Source: Bradyrhizobium sp. SRL28
GTDB lineage: Bacteria > Pseudomonadota > Alphaproteobacteria > Rhizobiales > Xanthobacteraceae
Reading direction: 5' to 3'
Length of the DNA stretch: 64,000 nt
NCBI RefSeq assembly: GCF_018596315.1
Contig: NZ_JAHEAG010000002.1
Span: forward strand, 434,001-498,000
The position numbers were made by a program, and so were the translations under genes. A model generated the notes under the pieces. The model was given only the letters and a program-made list of their open reading frames with translations, had not been told where the DNA came from and made no database searches. Within the stretch, counting starts at the first letter, position 1, and each line of letters begins with the position of its first letter. Positions 27,456 through 35,283 of the stretch are shown here, piece after piece.

Positions 27456-27671
27456 GGGCATAAGGAGGCCGAACAGAAGCGACGGCTTGACGAAGGACAG
27501 ACTTTGTACGACGCGGCCGGGACGAAGGCTCTGTTCGAGGCTGCTGACGTAGTGGAGATCGGCACCGTCTGGAGCGAAGCAATGCCGGCAGATCGGTTCG
27601 TTCGCTTCTGGCGCAAAGTGCTCGTTGCGGCCCCATCTTGGATTTTGCCATCTCCAGCTGGCTGGACGTAG
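27456..27671 (+). pseudogene. truncated coding remnant downstream of livF
   Basis: A frame open from the LivF stop to a TAG at 27671 has coding-like composition ('EAEQKRRLDEGQTLYDAAG', 'VVEIGTVWSEAMPADRFVRF') but no ATG/GTG start. It ends ten bases before the second dusA-like site, so it looks like the tail of a gene truncated during deletion or integration. Family not recognised. Confidence 0.3.
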
Positions 27672-27681
27672 CTCAAACTTG

Positions 27682-27791
27682 CCCATGATGGATTGGAACG
27701 AGAATTCAAGTTTTTCAAATAGTTAGAAGCCGGCGTGTGCACGATGTGTGCACCGGGAGACCAAGAAAAATCATGCGACAGCCAATGTGAG
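27682..27791 (+). repeat. dusA-derived att-like site and island end, copy 2
   Basis: Starts with the 16-base core CCCATGATGGATTGGA shared with dusA (29704) and with copy 1 (14211); the following sequence aligns ungapped to copy 1 over 110 bp. Sequence upstream of the core is unrelated in all three places, which places the junction at the core. Copies 1 and 2 are in direct orientation and bracket the catabolic island. Confidence 0.65.
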
Positions 27792-28342
27792 CAGACCCTC
27801 TCGTTCCGTTCCCGACGAGTTTCGCGAACTCGCGGAAAGGACCCCTGACCGTCATCCACGCTTCGCGGGATGGGCCATTGAGCGATGTACGCTTGGATTG
27901 TGCAACGACGCGCGTTCTCTCGTCTCGGTGCGAACATCAAGATCGCGAATTCGACTTCCGCAAGATGTTGCCGATCATTTCTGACGCGAAGCTGACCAAC
28001 GCCCTCAATGACGTCCGCGCCCGCGAAATACATTTGTCACAAACCCGCAAGCGCGTTTTCGCTCGCGCTGTGCGTCAAGCGCTGGAACCAAAAGGGCACG
28101 TCGCGATTACTCCATGCTTGCGCAACTTGGCATTGAGCCGTTCGAAAATACTTTTATGCCTGCTGACGAATGATCTTAGTCTCTCCACGATTGATAGACA
28201 GGTTCATCGAGCGACGATGTCGCTTTCTGAAATCGGCTGTCATCGTGGTTGTCTGTAACGCCGCACTGCTATTCGATCCCGTCTTTGCAATCCGGCGTTC
28301 GGTTGGGCGGGTCTGCGTTATTTCCGGTGGGAGCTGCGCCGA
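27792..28342. other. gene-poor island interior
   Basis: Several short frames on both strands (starting at 27748 and 27878 on plus) have no ribosome site or recognisable family. I see no reliable gene here; it is probably decayed island DNA. Confidence 0.4.
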
Positions 28343-28885
28343 ATGCTGATCGAAACTTCGGCGCCGCGGATCTTGTATCAAGCGAGCGATCTGGCCGCGA
28401 AACCCAAAATCCTGATCGCCGACGATGATCCGCAGAATTTGAAGGCCCTCGACGCGATCCTGGCGGCCCCAGACCGCGAGATTGTCCAGGCGCGATCCGG
28501 ATGGGAGGTATTGCGCTGCGCGCGCGAGAACGACTTTGCGGTTGTCGTTCTTGATGTGCGCATGCCTGATCTTGATGGGCTTCAAGTCGCCGCACGCATG
28601 ATGGCGGATCAGCGCACCTCGCGGATTCCTGTTGTTTTTATCACAGCTAATTTTTGCGCTCCATCAATGCAGAAGCACCACTGCTGCAGGGTCTGGGTGA
28701 GCGTCTTTGGGGGAGTGAGCCCGGGTGCATTCGAGTGGCTGATGGCGTGGCCGGAAGGGGACCGACTTAAAGCCATTGGAAACGGCCAGCTTCCAGCGGT
28801 GGCTGCTGCAGCATTCAGAATTCTTGCAGCCAACGACAACGAGCCACGCGAACGACAACCAGCCGGCGCAGCGTCTGCAGTTTAG
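28343..28885 (+). pseudogene. chimera: truncated receiver domain joined to DNA methyltransferase C-terminus
   Basis: A 180-codon frame whose first roughly 100 residues are a CheY-like receiver ('KILIADDDPQNLKALDAIL', phospho-Asp in 'VVVLDVRMPDLDGL', 'IPVVFITAN') that stops abruptly before the conserved Lys. The remainder resembles the end of a cytosine-5 DNA methyltransferase ('SPGAFEWLMAWPEG', 'LKAIGNGQLPAVAAAAFRIL'). The two halves are unrelated, so this is a recombination joint at about 28650. Whether a protein is made is unknown. It lies inside the second dusA-bounded segment, convergent with the HEPN-like gene. Confidence 0.6.
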
Positions 28886-29391
28886 TCCGCGTTTGGCCGA
28901 TAGCTGAACATGTCGATATTGCTGCTCACCTCGTCATACTCCCCAGCGAGCAGGTCGAGGCTTTCGGGCGTGACGGTTTCATCGTGAACTGGGCCGCCTT
29001 CATCGCGGTCCCAGTCGCGAACCACGAAGCTGCCGCGCTCGAACACATCGAACCACCACTCGCCGTGAACGATCATGTTCCGGCGGTGGTTTAGTTCGGC
29101 CAGCTTCTCGCAATAGCCAAGAAACTCGTTGAGCTGATCTGGCGCGAAAGTTGGCGTGCACAGCTCGTGGAATTTCTCCACGATTATGTGGCTCTTGACC
29201 CTGAGCATGAACCTGACGGCCTTTTCCTCGTCGCTTAGCACCATCAGGGCGACCTCGCGAAGCGCGACCATCGCGCGGCCGTAGCCGAACATCATGCGGC
29301 CGAACGGAGCCAAAAAGGGCGCAAGCTTCTCGTCGTTGAGGTGTGGGAATATCACCGTCATAGCGGGCACCGAGTCATCTATTCTTTCCAC
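28882..29391 (-). CDS. hypothetical protein with HEPN-like RxxxxH motif
   Basis: Unrecognised alpha-helical protein of 169 residues from a GTG (an in-frame ATG at 29361 is an alternative). The central segment 'LNHRRNMIVHGEWW' contains R-N-x3-H, the form of the HEPN ribonuclease/toxin motif, after two predicted long helices ('AMVALREVALMVLSDEEKAV', 'EFLGYCEKLAELNHRRN'). The acidic C-terminus ends in 'SYRPNAD'. HEPN proteins often belong to toxin-antitoxin or phage-defence systems; no partner antitoxin is apparent next to it. It overlaps the chimeric pseudogene by four bases tail to tail. Confidence 0.6.
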   Translation of the reverse strand: MERIDDSVPAMTVIFPHLNDEKLAPFLAPFGRMMFGYGRAMVALREVALMVLSDEEKAVRFMLRVKSHIIVEKFHELCTPTFAPDQLNEFLGYCEKLAELNHRRNMIVHGEWWFDVFERGSFVVRDWDRDEGGPVHDETVTPESLDLLAGEYDEVSSNIDMFSYRPNAD

Positions 29392-29595
29392 CGAAAGTAT
29401 TCGGCCCCTTGTAAATACTTGCCCGCCGAGGTGGTACGATTTGTTGTATCACCCAGAGAGAATCACGGCATTTCCGGCCGACGGGACAGACTGGCATTGC
29501 CGACTGTCAAAAAGAAAAGCAAAACGCGGCCAATCTCTTAGCTCTGGTACAGATTGCGCTCGCGCTGTACAGAAAATCTGTACCGCTGGCGGCCA

Positions 29596-30666
29596 ATGAT
29601 TTCCGCCCTAAATAAAAGCGTGACAGATCAGGGTCTTACGACTTTAGGAATACTTTCATTGACCGGGCCAAGTACTTGTAATTACTGGAGTTTTTCCGTC
29701 GCGCCCATGATGGATTGGACCGACCGGCATTGCCGCGTGTTCCACCGTCTGATGAGCCGGCGCGCGCGGCTTTACACGGAGATGCTGACGACCGGGGCCA
29801 TTATTCATGGCGACCGGAAACGGCTGCTCGGCTTCGATACGAGCGAGCATCCCGTGGCGTTGCAGCTGGGCGGGTCCGATCCGCGCGATCTCGCCACCGC
29901 TGCGAAGATCGGCGAGGACTTTGGCTATGACGAGATCAATCTCAATGTCGGCTGTCCGTCCGACAGGGTGAAGGACGGCCGCTTCGGCGCCTGCCTGATG
30001 GCGGAGCCGGCGCTGGTTGCCGATGGCGTGGCGGCCATGAAGCGCGCGGTCAATATTCCCGTCACCGTCAAATGCCGGATCGGCATCGACGACCAGGATC
30101 CGGAAATTGCGCTCGACGTGCTGGCGCGCGGCGTGGTCGCAGCCGGCGCGGATGCGCTGGTCGTGCATGCCCGAAAAGCGTGGCTCAACGGATTGTCGCC
30201 GAAGGAAAACCGAGATATTCCGCCGCTCGATTACGACAGGGTCTACCGGCTCAAGGCCGCGCTGCCGGATGTCCCCGTCATCATCAATGGCGGCATCGGC
30301 AGTATTGCGGAGGCTGCGCGGCACCTCGCCCATGTCGACGGCGTGATGCTGGGGCGGGCGGCGTACCAGGAGCCGTGGCGTTTGCTCGACGTCGATCCGG
30401 AATTGTTCGGCGAGGCGGCACCATACGCCACCATGAAGGACGTCTTCGAAGCGATGTTTCCTTACATCGAAGATCAGTTGGCGCAGGGCTCGCGGCTGCA
30501 TTCGATGACGCGGCATTTCGTCGGCGCGTTTCACGGCGTGCCCGGCGCGCGTGCCTTCCGCCGCCATCTGGCAGAGAAGGGCGTCAAGCCGGGCGCCGGC
30601 GTCGACGTGCTGCGCGATGCAATCGCATTGGTCGAGGACCGCGCGGCGGCGTTGGTCGCGGCATAA
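29596..30666 (+). CDS. dusA: tRNA-dihydrouridine synthase A
   Basis: FMN enzyme reducing uridine in the tRNA D-loop. The body is intact: 'FSVAPMMDWTDRHCR', 'HPVALQLGGSDP', 'YDEINLNVGCPSDRV' with catalytic Cys, 'PVTVKCRIGIDDQD', 'ALVVHARKAWLNGLSPKENR', 'VIINGGIGS' and 'DGVMLGRAAYQEPW'. The first about 36 residues before 'FSVAPMMDW' are AT-rich and unlike normal DusA N-termini, as expected if an island integrated at the 5' end supplied a new start and promoter. The ATG at 29596 is one of several possible starts. The core repeated at 14211 and 27682 lies at 29704-29719. Confidence 0.93.
   Translation: MISALNKSVTDQGLTTLGILSLTGPSTCNYWSFSVAPMMDWTDRHCRVFHRLMSRRARLYTEMLTTGAIIHGDRKRLLGFDTSEHPVALQLGGSDPRDLATAAKIGEDFGYDEINLNVGCPSDRVKDGRFGACLMAEPALVADGVAAMKRAVNIPVTVKCRIGIDDQDPEIALDVLARGVVAAGADALVVHARKAWLNGLSPKENRDIPPLDYDRVYRLKAALPDVPVIINGGIGSIAEAARHLAHVDGVMLGRAAYQEPWRLLDVDPELFGEAAPYATMKDVFEAMFPYIEDQLAQGSRLHSMTRHFVGAFHGVPGARAFRRHLAEKGVKPGAGVDVLRDAIALVEDRAAALVAA
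29704..29719 (+). repeat. dusA att-like core, copy 3 (within dusA)
   Basis: CCCATGATGGATTGGA, encoding PMMDW of DusA. It is identical to the first 16 bases of the blocks at 14211 and 27682 and marks the inner boundary of the two tandem segments. Confidence 0.65.
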
Positions 30667-30673
30667 GCGCCAT

Positions 30674-30723
30674 AGCGTTTTCAAGCGAAGTGGATACCAC
30701 TTCGCGTGAAGAAAACGCGTCAA
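30674..30723. repeat. Bradyrhizobium-type palindromic repeat, copy 1
   Basis: Nested inverted repeat GCGTTTTC / CGAAGTGG - CCACTTCG / GAAAACGC between dusA and graB, convergent. A diverged copy lies at 55844-55893. It may also act as a bidirectional terminator for the two converging genes. Confidence 0.7.
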
Positions 30724-30733
30724 TACTAAAATC

Positions 30734-31630
30734 CTAAGCGGCGCGTTCTCCGGTACGGCGCGCTTCCGAATTCGCCTTTAGTCCGAAATCATAGTTCAGA
30801 TGATAGTAAGGCTGCGCCATCTCGCGGCCAACCACTGCCGTTCCGGCCGGCATGCCGGCGAATTCCCGGATCAGGCTGTCCTTGACGCCGAAGACGACAT
30901 CGGAGTCCAGGTATGGATCGCCCGCGGCGAACACATGCGTCACCAGCGTCTGGTGTCCGGGAGCGGCAATCATGAAATGGACATGGGCCGGGCGCCAGGG
31001 GTGACGGCCTTGCGCCTCGAGCATTTTGCCGACCGGCCCGTCATGCGGGATCGGATAGGCCGCCGGCTTGATTGACCAGAACCAGAACCGGCCGTTTTCA
31101 TCGGTGCGAAACCGCGCGCGCATCGCAAGATCGCCGATCTCATCGAGCTGCTGAACGTCGTAATAGCCGTCATTGTCCGAATGCCAGACGTCCACCACGG
31201 CGCCGGCGAGTGGTTTTCCGCCAGCGGCCGATACGGTGCCGGTGACCAATAGCGGCGCGCCTTCCATGGTGCCGGAGATATCCGCGCCCAGCGGATGCTC
31301 GGGCGCGCGCTGCACGTAAAACGGTCCGAGCACGGTCGTCTCGGTCGCGCCCTCCGGTGTCCGATGGTTGATGGCATCGACCAGCATGGAGACGCCGAGC
31401 GTATCGGACAGCAGGATGAATTCATGCCGCTTGTCGTCGCACATCTGGCCGGTGCGGGTCAGGAAATCGATGCCGGCTTCCCATTCCGTTTGCGTGGGTT
31501 CGATCTCCCGGACGAACGCATGCATATGGCGCACGAGCGCCTCGCTGACCTGCCTGATACGATCGTCCTTCGCGGCCCTGACACGCTGCAGGACGGCGTC
31601 GGTGATGGTGGCTTCGTCAAAGTTGCGCAT
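30734..31630 (-). CDS. graB: hydroxyquinol 1,2-dioxygenase
   Basis: Intradiol Fe(III) dioxygenase of 298 residues, opening hydroxyquinol (1,2,4-trihydroxybenzene) to maleylacetate. The N-terminal helical dimer domain ('FLTRTGQMCDDKRHEFILLSD') is the hydroxyquinol/catechol type. Candidate iron ligands are Tyr in 'NDGYYDVQ', Tyr in 'AAYPIPHDGP' and the His pair in 'RPAHVHFMI'. 'TVLGPFYVQRAPEHPLG' matches the family. It is the last gene of the minus-strand gra operon, 13 bp after the maleylacetate reductase gene, which takes its product. The symbol follows the gamma-resorcylate cluster of Rhizobium. Confidence 0.92.
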   Translation of the reverse strand: MRNFDEATITDAVLQRVRAAKDDRIRQVSEALVRHMHAFVREIEPTQTEWEAGIDFLTRTGQMCDDKRHEFILLSDTLGVSMLVDAINHRTPEGATETTVLGPFYVQRAPEHPLGADISGTMEGAPLLVTGTVSAAGGKPLAGAVVDVWHSDNDGYYDVQQLDEIGDLAMRARFRTDENGRFWFWSIKPAAYPIPHDGPVGKMLEAQGRHPWRPAHVHFMIAAPGHQTLVTHVFAAGDPYLDSDVVFGVKDSLIREFAGMPAGTAVVGREMAQPYYHLNYDFGLKANSEARRTGERAA

Positions 31631-31643
31631 GTCGATGTTCTCT

Positions 31644-32720
31644 TTAGGGGATCGCGGAGGTAGTTTGCGGCGCGTCGCCGCGCCAGGCGCGCGCGATCAA
31701 TTCGCGAATTGCCTCTCGCTCGATTTCGCGCGGATTCCAGTACGGGTTCTTCACGGCGAGGTCGGCGGCCTGGTCGATACCGCTCTCAGGCATACCGATC
31801 TCGCGCAGCGATGCAGGTGCTGCAAGCTTTCGCGCCAGGTCGTGGAGGCCGAGCGCGGCGTCGGGCACGCCGAGTGCTGTGGCGATCCGCGTCATCGCTT
31901 CGGGCGCGGCGGGCGCGTTGTAGGCGAGGGCGTGCGGGAGAATCACGGTGTGGGTTTCCGCGTGCGGCAGGTTGAATGACCCACCGAGCGTATGGCAGAG
32001 CTTGTGATGCAGCGCCATGCCGACGGCGCCGAGGCAGATGCCAGAGAGCCAGGCGCCATAGAGCGCCTCGGTGCGCGCGGTCTTGTCGTTTGGCTGGGCG
32101 CAAATTATCGGCAGCGCATGCGCCAGCGTGCGGATGCCCTCCTGTGCCATCAGCAATATCACGGGGTTGCGATCTCGCGCGTAGAGCGCCTCGACCGCAT
32201 GCGCGATGGCGTTGATGCCCGATGTCGCGGACAATGCCGGAGGCATCGTCATGGTAAGGTCGACGTCGTAGATGACGGTCTCGGGAAGAATTTTCGGGCT
32301 CGACTGCGTGGTCTTGATCCCGTCGCTGGTCTGGCCGACGACCGGCGTCATCTCGGAGCCGGCGTAGCTGGTAGGCAGCACGATTTGCGGCAGGTCGGTG
32401 CGTAAAGCTATCGCCTTGCCGAGGCCGGTGGTCGAGCCACCGCCGAGCGCGACGATGCAATCGGCCCGCGCATCGCGCACGGTTTCCATGGCCCGTTCCG
32501 TCACCTCAACGGGCGTATGCATGACGGCGCCCGTAAAGACGCCGGCGAAGCGTTCACCTGTCATCTCCCGAATACTGGCGACGAGGTCTTTCTGTCGCGG
32601 GGTCGCCAGCACTAGGGCGCGGCTGATGCCGAGACGGGACAATTCGTCGGGCAATTGACGCAGCGTGCCGGTGCCGAACACCACCCGCATCGGCGCGCTC
32701 TGATAGACGAAGTCTTGCAT
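31644..32720 (-). CDS. graC: maleylacetate reductase
   Basis: Iron-type alcohol dehydrogenase family enzyme of 358 residues reducing maleylacetate to 3-oxoadipate with NAD(P)H. Nucleotide-binding motif 'IVALGGGSTTGLGKAIA' (near 90) and 'LPTSYAGSEMTPVVGQT' are typical of maleylacetate reductases rather than alcohol dehydrogenases. 'NAIAHAVEALY' and 'LHHKLCHTLGG' carry the conserved His positions, and 'NLPHAETHTVILPHALAYN' follows. It lies between graK and graB. Product enters the 3-oxoadipate pathway, whose later genes are not in the window. Confidence 0.93.
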   Translation of the reverse strand: MQDFVYQSAPMRVVFGTGTLRQLPDELSRLGISRALVLATPRQKDLVASIREMTGERFAGVFTGAVMHTPVEVTERAMETVRDARADCIVALGGGSTTGLGKAIALRTDLPQIVLPTSYAGSEMTPVVGQTSDGIKTTQSSPKILPETVIYDVDLTMTMPPALSATSGINAIAHAVEALYARDRNPVILLMAQEGIRTLAHALPIICAQPNDKTARTEALYGAWLSGICLGAVGMALHHKLCHTLGGSFNLPHAETHTVILPHALAYNAPAAPEAMTRIATALGVPDAALGLHDLARKLAAPASLREIGMPESGIDQAADLAVKNPYWNPREIEREAIRELIARAWRGDAPQTTSAIP

Positions 32721-32800
32721 GGCCGCTCCTTGCGGACGAAATGGCCGGCTCCGGGATCAGATCGCTGCCGGAGCCGGACTTTCCGCATCGACACCCCGCC

Positions 32801-34177
32801 TCAAGAGGCGGGCTGTGCAACCTTGCGCAAGCCGGCGGTCTCTTCAAGGCTGCTTGCGGGCATGCCCGCCGGCCGCCGGGCCAGCAGGATGATGCCTCCG
32901 GCCGCGATCGCCGAGATGCCTATCGACAGGAACATCGGCGTCGGGCTCTGGTAGATCTGTTGCAGCGCGCCGGCGACGAACGGGCCGAGAATGGCGCCGA
33001 CGCGCGCGACCCCAAGTTCCATTCCAACCGCGGTGGCGCGAACGCCGGTCTCGTAGGAAGCCGCGGTAAAGTTGTTCAGCACGAACTGCGCGCCGATGAT
33101 GAAGAAGCCGGCGGCCGCGACCGAGGTGATGTTGACGATGTGATCATTCAGCACCACGAGCGAGAGCACCGCGACGCCGCCGATCGCCCACCAGGTTGCA
33201 ATCAGCCCTCGGCTGCTGCCGTGCTTGTCGACCAGATGCCCAAGCACGAGAGCGCCGACGAACGACATGATCTGCATCAGCGCGCCGAAGCCGAAGCTTG
33301 CCGCGAAGGTTTCTCCGCGCTGCATCATCACGGTCGGAATCCACCCCGACAGGCCGAAGATGCAGAACAGGCTGAGGAACGCCGACGCCCAGATCGCGAA
33401 CGTGGTCCGGCGATACTTGGCCTGCAGCAGCACCGCCACCGAGTTGACCGGCTTTTCGGACTGCCCAACCGGAAATTCGGCGGACTTGTAGACACTGGCT
33501 CGCTCGGGCCGAAGCTTGCTGAGCATGTCGCGGATTTCGTCGACGCGGCCTTGAAGGGCAAGGAATTTCGGTGATTCCGGTAACATGAAGTGCATGAAGG
33601 GAAGCAGCAGGAACGACAGCGACCCGATCCAGTACAACGACGTCCAGCCGAAGGCCGGCGTCGCAAACACTCCGGCTACACCGGCGAGCGTCCCGCCAAG
33701 CGCCCAGCCGAGCGCAACGCCCCACAGCGCGAACGTGTTGGCGACGCGTCGCGGCGCCAGCTCGTTGATGTAGGTGGTCGCAAGCGGCAGCAGCACGCCG
33801 AGGCCGATGCCGGTCAGGACGCGCAGGACGCAGAACGACAGAAACGAATCCGCCGACGTCGCGGTAAGCAGCGTAAAGATGCTGGTGATCCAGAGGCCTC
33901 CGAGCAAGGTGCCGCGGCGCCCGAGACGGTCGGCGATGATGCCGTGGATCGCAGCGCCGATCAGAAATCCGACGAGGCCGCTGGAGATCAATAGTCCGGC
34001 CTGGCCGGCCTGAAGGCCCCACGGTTTTGCGACGTAATGGATGACGTAGGCCGGATTGAACGTGTCATATCCGTCAAACAGCGTGAGCAGTCCCATCATG
34101 GCGCCGAGGCGCCAGTGAAACTTTCCCACCTTTGCTTCGGCGAGTTCTTCGTGAAGATCGATTACCTGCGTGCTCAT
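32801..34177 (-). CDS. graK: MFS aromatic-acid transporter (AAHS family)
   Basis: Twelve-helix major facilitator of 458 residues, probably the gamma-resorcylate:H+ importer. The loop 2-3 motif reads 'GIIADRLGRRGTLLGGLWI', with 'LTLFDGYDTFNPAYV' in helix 1 (the AAHS D-x-x-D/N type) and 'RVLTGIGLGVLLPLATTYI' in helix 4. A matching cytoplasmic loop, 'GHLVDKHGSSRGLIATW', lies in the second half. A hydrophilic central loop separates the halves. The ATG has GGGAGGGG upstream. Role assigned from position between the decarboxylase and reductase genes. Confidence 0.88.
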   Translation of the reverse strand: MSTQVIDLHEELAEAKVGKFHWRLGAMMGLLTLFDGYDTFNPAYVIHYVAKPWGLQAGQAGLLISSGLVGFLIGAAIHGIIADRLGRRGTLLGGLWITSIFTLLTATSADSFLSFCVLRVLTGIGLGVLLPLATTYINELAPRRVANTFALWGVALGWALGGTLAGVAGVFATPAFGWTSLYWIGSLSFLLLPFMHFMLPESPKFLALQGRVDEIRDMLSKLRPERASVYKSAEFPVGQSEKPVNSVAVLLQAKYRRTTFAIWASAFLSLFCIFGLSGWIPTVMMQRGETFAASFGFGALMQIMSFVGALVLGHLVDKHGSSRGLIATWWAIGGVAVLSLVVLNDHIVNITSVAAAGFFIIGAQFVLNNFTAASYETGVRATAVGMELGVARVGAILGPFVAGALQQIYQSPTPMFLSIGISAIAAGGIILLARRPAGMPASSLEETAGLRKVAQPAS

Positions 34178-34221
34178 GGTCGTTCCCCTCCCAAGATGAT
34201 GTTCGTGTGGTGTGAGACCGC

Positions 34222-35244
34222 TTATTCCGCGGCTTGATGGATGCTCGGTTCGGCCACAACGGATTGGCCGAGATCGAGCTTGAACAGGTCGATCGCATTG
34301 CGTCGTCCGATCTTCAGGCGATCGTTCTCGCTGATGCTGGCGCTGTTGAACCAGTCGGAGGCGTGATCGACATTTTCGAACGGCCAGTCAACCGAGAACA
34401 GAATGCGGTCCGCTCCGATCTCGAGAATGGAGTCGATCAGCGTTTGGGTGCGGAAATTCCCCGAAGTGGTCAGGAAGAAGTTGGCGTTGAAGTACTCGCA
34501 GATCTTCTTCTTCGCCTTGTGCTTCGGCGGCGCCTTGACCCAGCCGTTGCGATGATCGACGCGCCACATGCTGTAGGGCAGGCCTTCACCCATGTGACCC
34601 AGGATGATCTTGAGTTTCGGATGGGCATCGAACAGACCCGATCCCATCAGGCGCAACGCATGAACGGCCGTCTCCTGTCCGAACGCCCAGGTCGGGCCCA
34701 TCAGCCACGGATGTCCTTCGTAGATCGCGCAATCCTCCGGCAGCGGATTACGCGGGTGCAGGTAGAAGGGCAGGCCGGTCTTCTCGACCGCTGCCCAGAA
34801 CGGCCAGTATTGCGGCAGGTCGTAATAGAGTGGCTTCTTGCCGTCGATCTGCGAGAAGCCGTTCACCAGCGCGCCGCGGAAGCCGAGCGTTTTGATGCAG
34901 CGCTCGAGTTCTGTGATCGCAAGATCCGGATCCTGCATCGGCAGCGCGGCAAACGCCTGAAAGCGCGATGGGCGCTTGGCGACCTGCTCGGCGAGGAAAT
35001 CATTGGCCCGGATTGCAATCTCATTGGCGCGTGCAACGTCAGGAATCGCCTGCACGGCAGGCGCGTTCAGCGACAGGATCATCATCTCGACGCCGTGCCG
35101 ATCCATCTGCGCCAGCCGCTTGTCCTGGATATCCAGCAGGCGCTCCTTCAGCTCCGGCCAATAAGAGTCCGGGACGAAGCCCGCCGAATCCATCAGCGTG
35201 TCCGGAATGGCGAAGTGTTCTTCTAGTGCGATCTTGCCCTGCAT
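34222..35244 (-). CDS. graF: gamma-resorcylate (2,6-dihydroxybenzoate) decarboxylase
   Basis: Amidohydrolase-superfamily, metal-dependent non-oxidative decarboxylase of 340 residues converting gamma-resorcylate to resorcinol. The N-terminal 'KIALEEHFAIPDTL' holds the metal-binding Glu and His; 'FYLHPRNPLPEDC', 'PTWAFGQETAVHALRLMGSG', 'ILGHMGEGLPYSMWRVDHRN' and 'DRILFSVDWPFEN' (final Asp ligand) match the characterised Rhizobium decarboxylase closely from memory. GAGGACAAC precedes the ATG. It is the pathway-defining gene of the cluster. Confidence 0.94.
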   Translation of the reverse strand: MQGKIALEEHFAIPDTLMDSAGFVPDSYWPELKERLLDIQDKRLAQMDRHGVEMMILSLNAPAVQAIPDVARANEIAIRANDFLAEQVAKRPSRFQAFAALPMQDPDLAITELERCIKTLGFRGALVNGFSQIDGKKPLYYDLPQYWPFWAAVEKTGLPFYLHPRNPLPEDCAIYEGHPWLMGPTWAFGQETAVHALRLMGSGLFDAHPKLKIILGHMGEGLPYSMWRVDHRNGWVKAPPKHKAKKKICEYFNANFFLTTSGNFRTQTLIDSILEIGADRILFSVDWPFENVDHASDWFNSASISENDRLKIGRRNAIDLFKLDLGQSVVAEPSIHQAAE

Positions 35245-35283
35245 GTTGTCCTCGCTGATGTCTGATGGTGATTAGTCTTGGCC

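Noticed and set aside
27042..28033. Minus-strand frames across livF and the second att-like site
   Set aside because: Antisense to livF and across the repeat block; no motif, no ribosome site.
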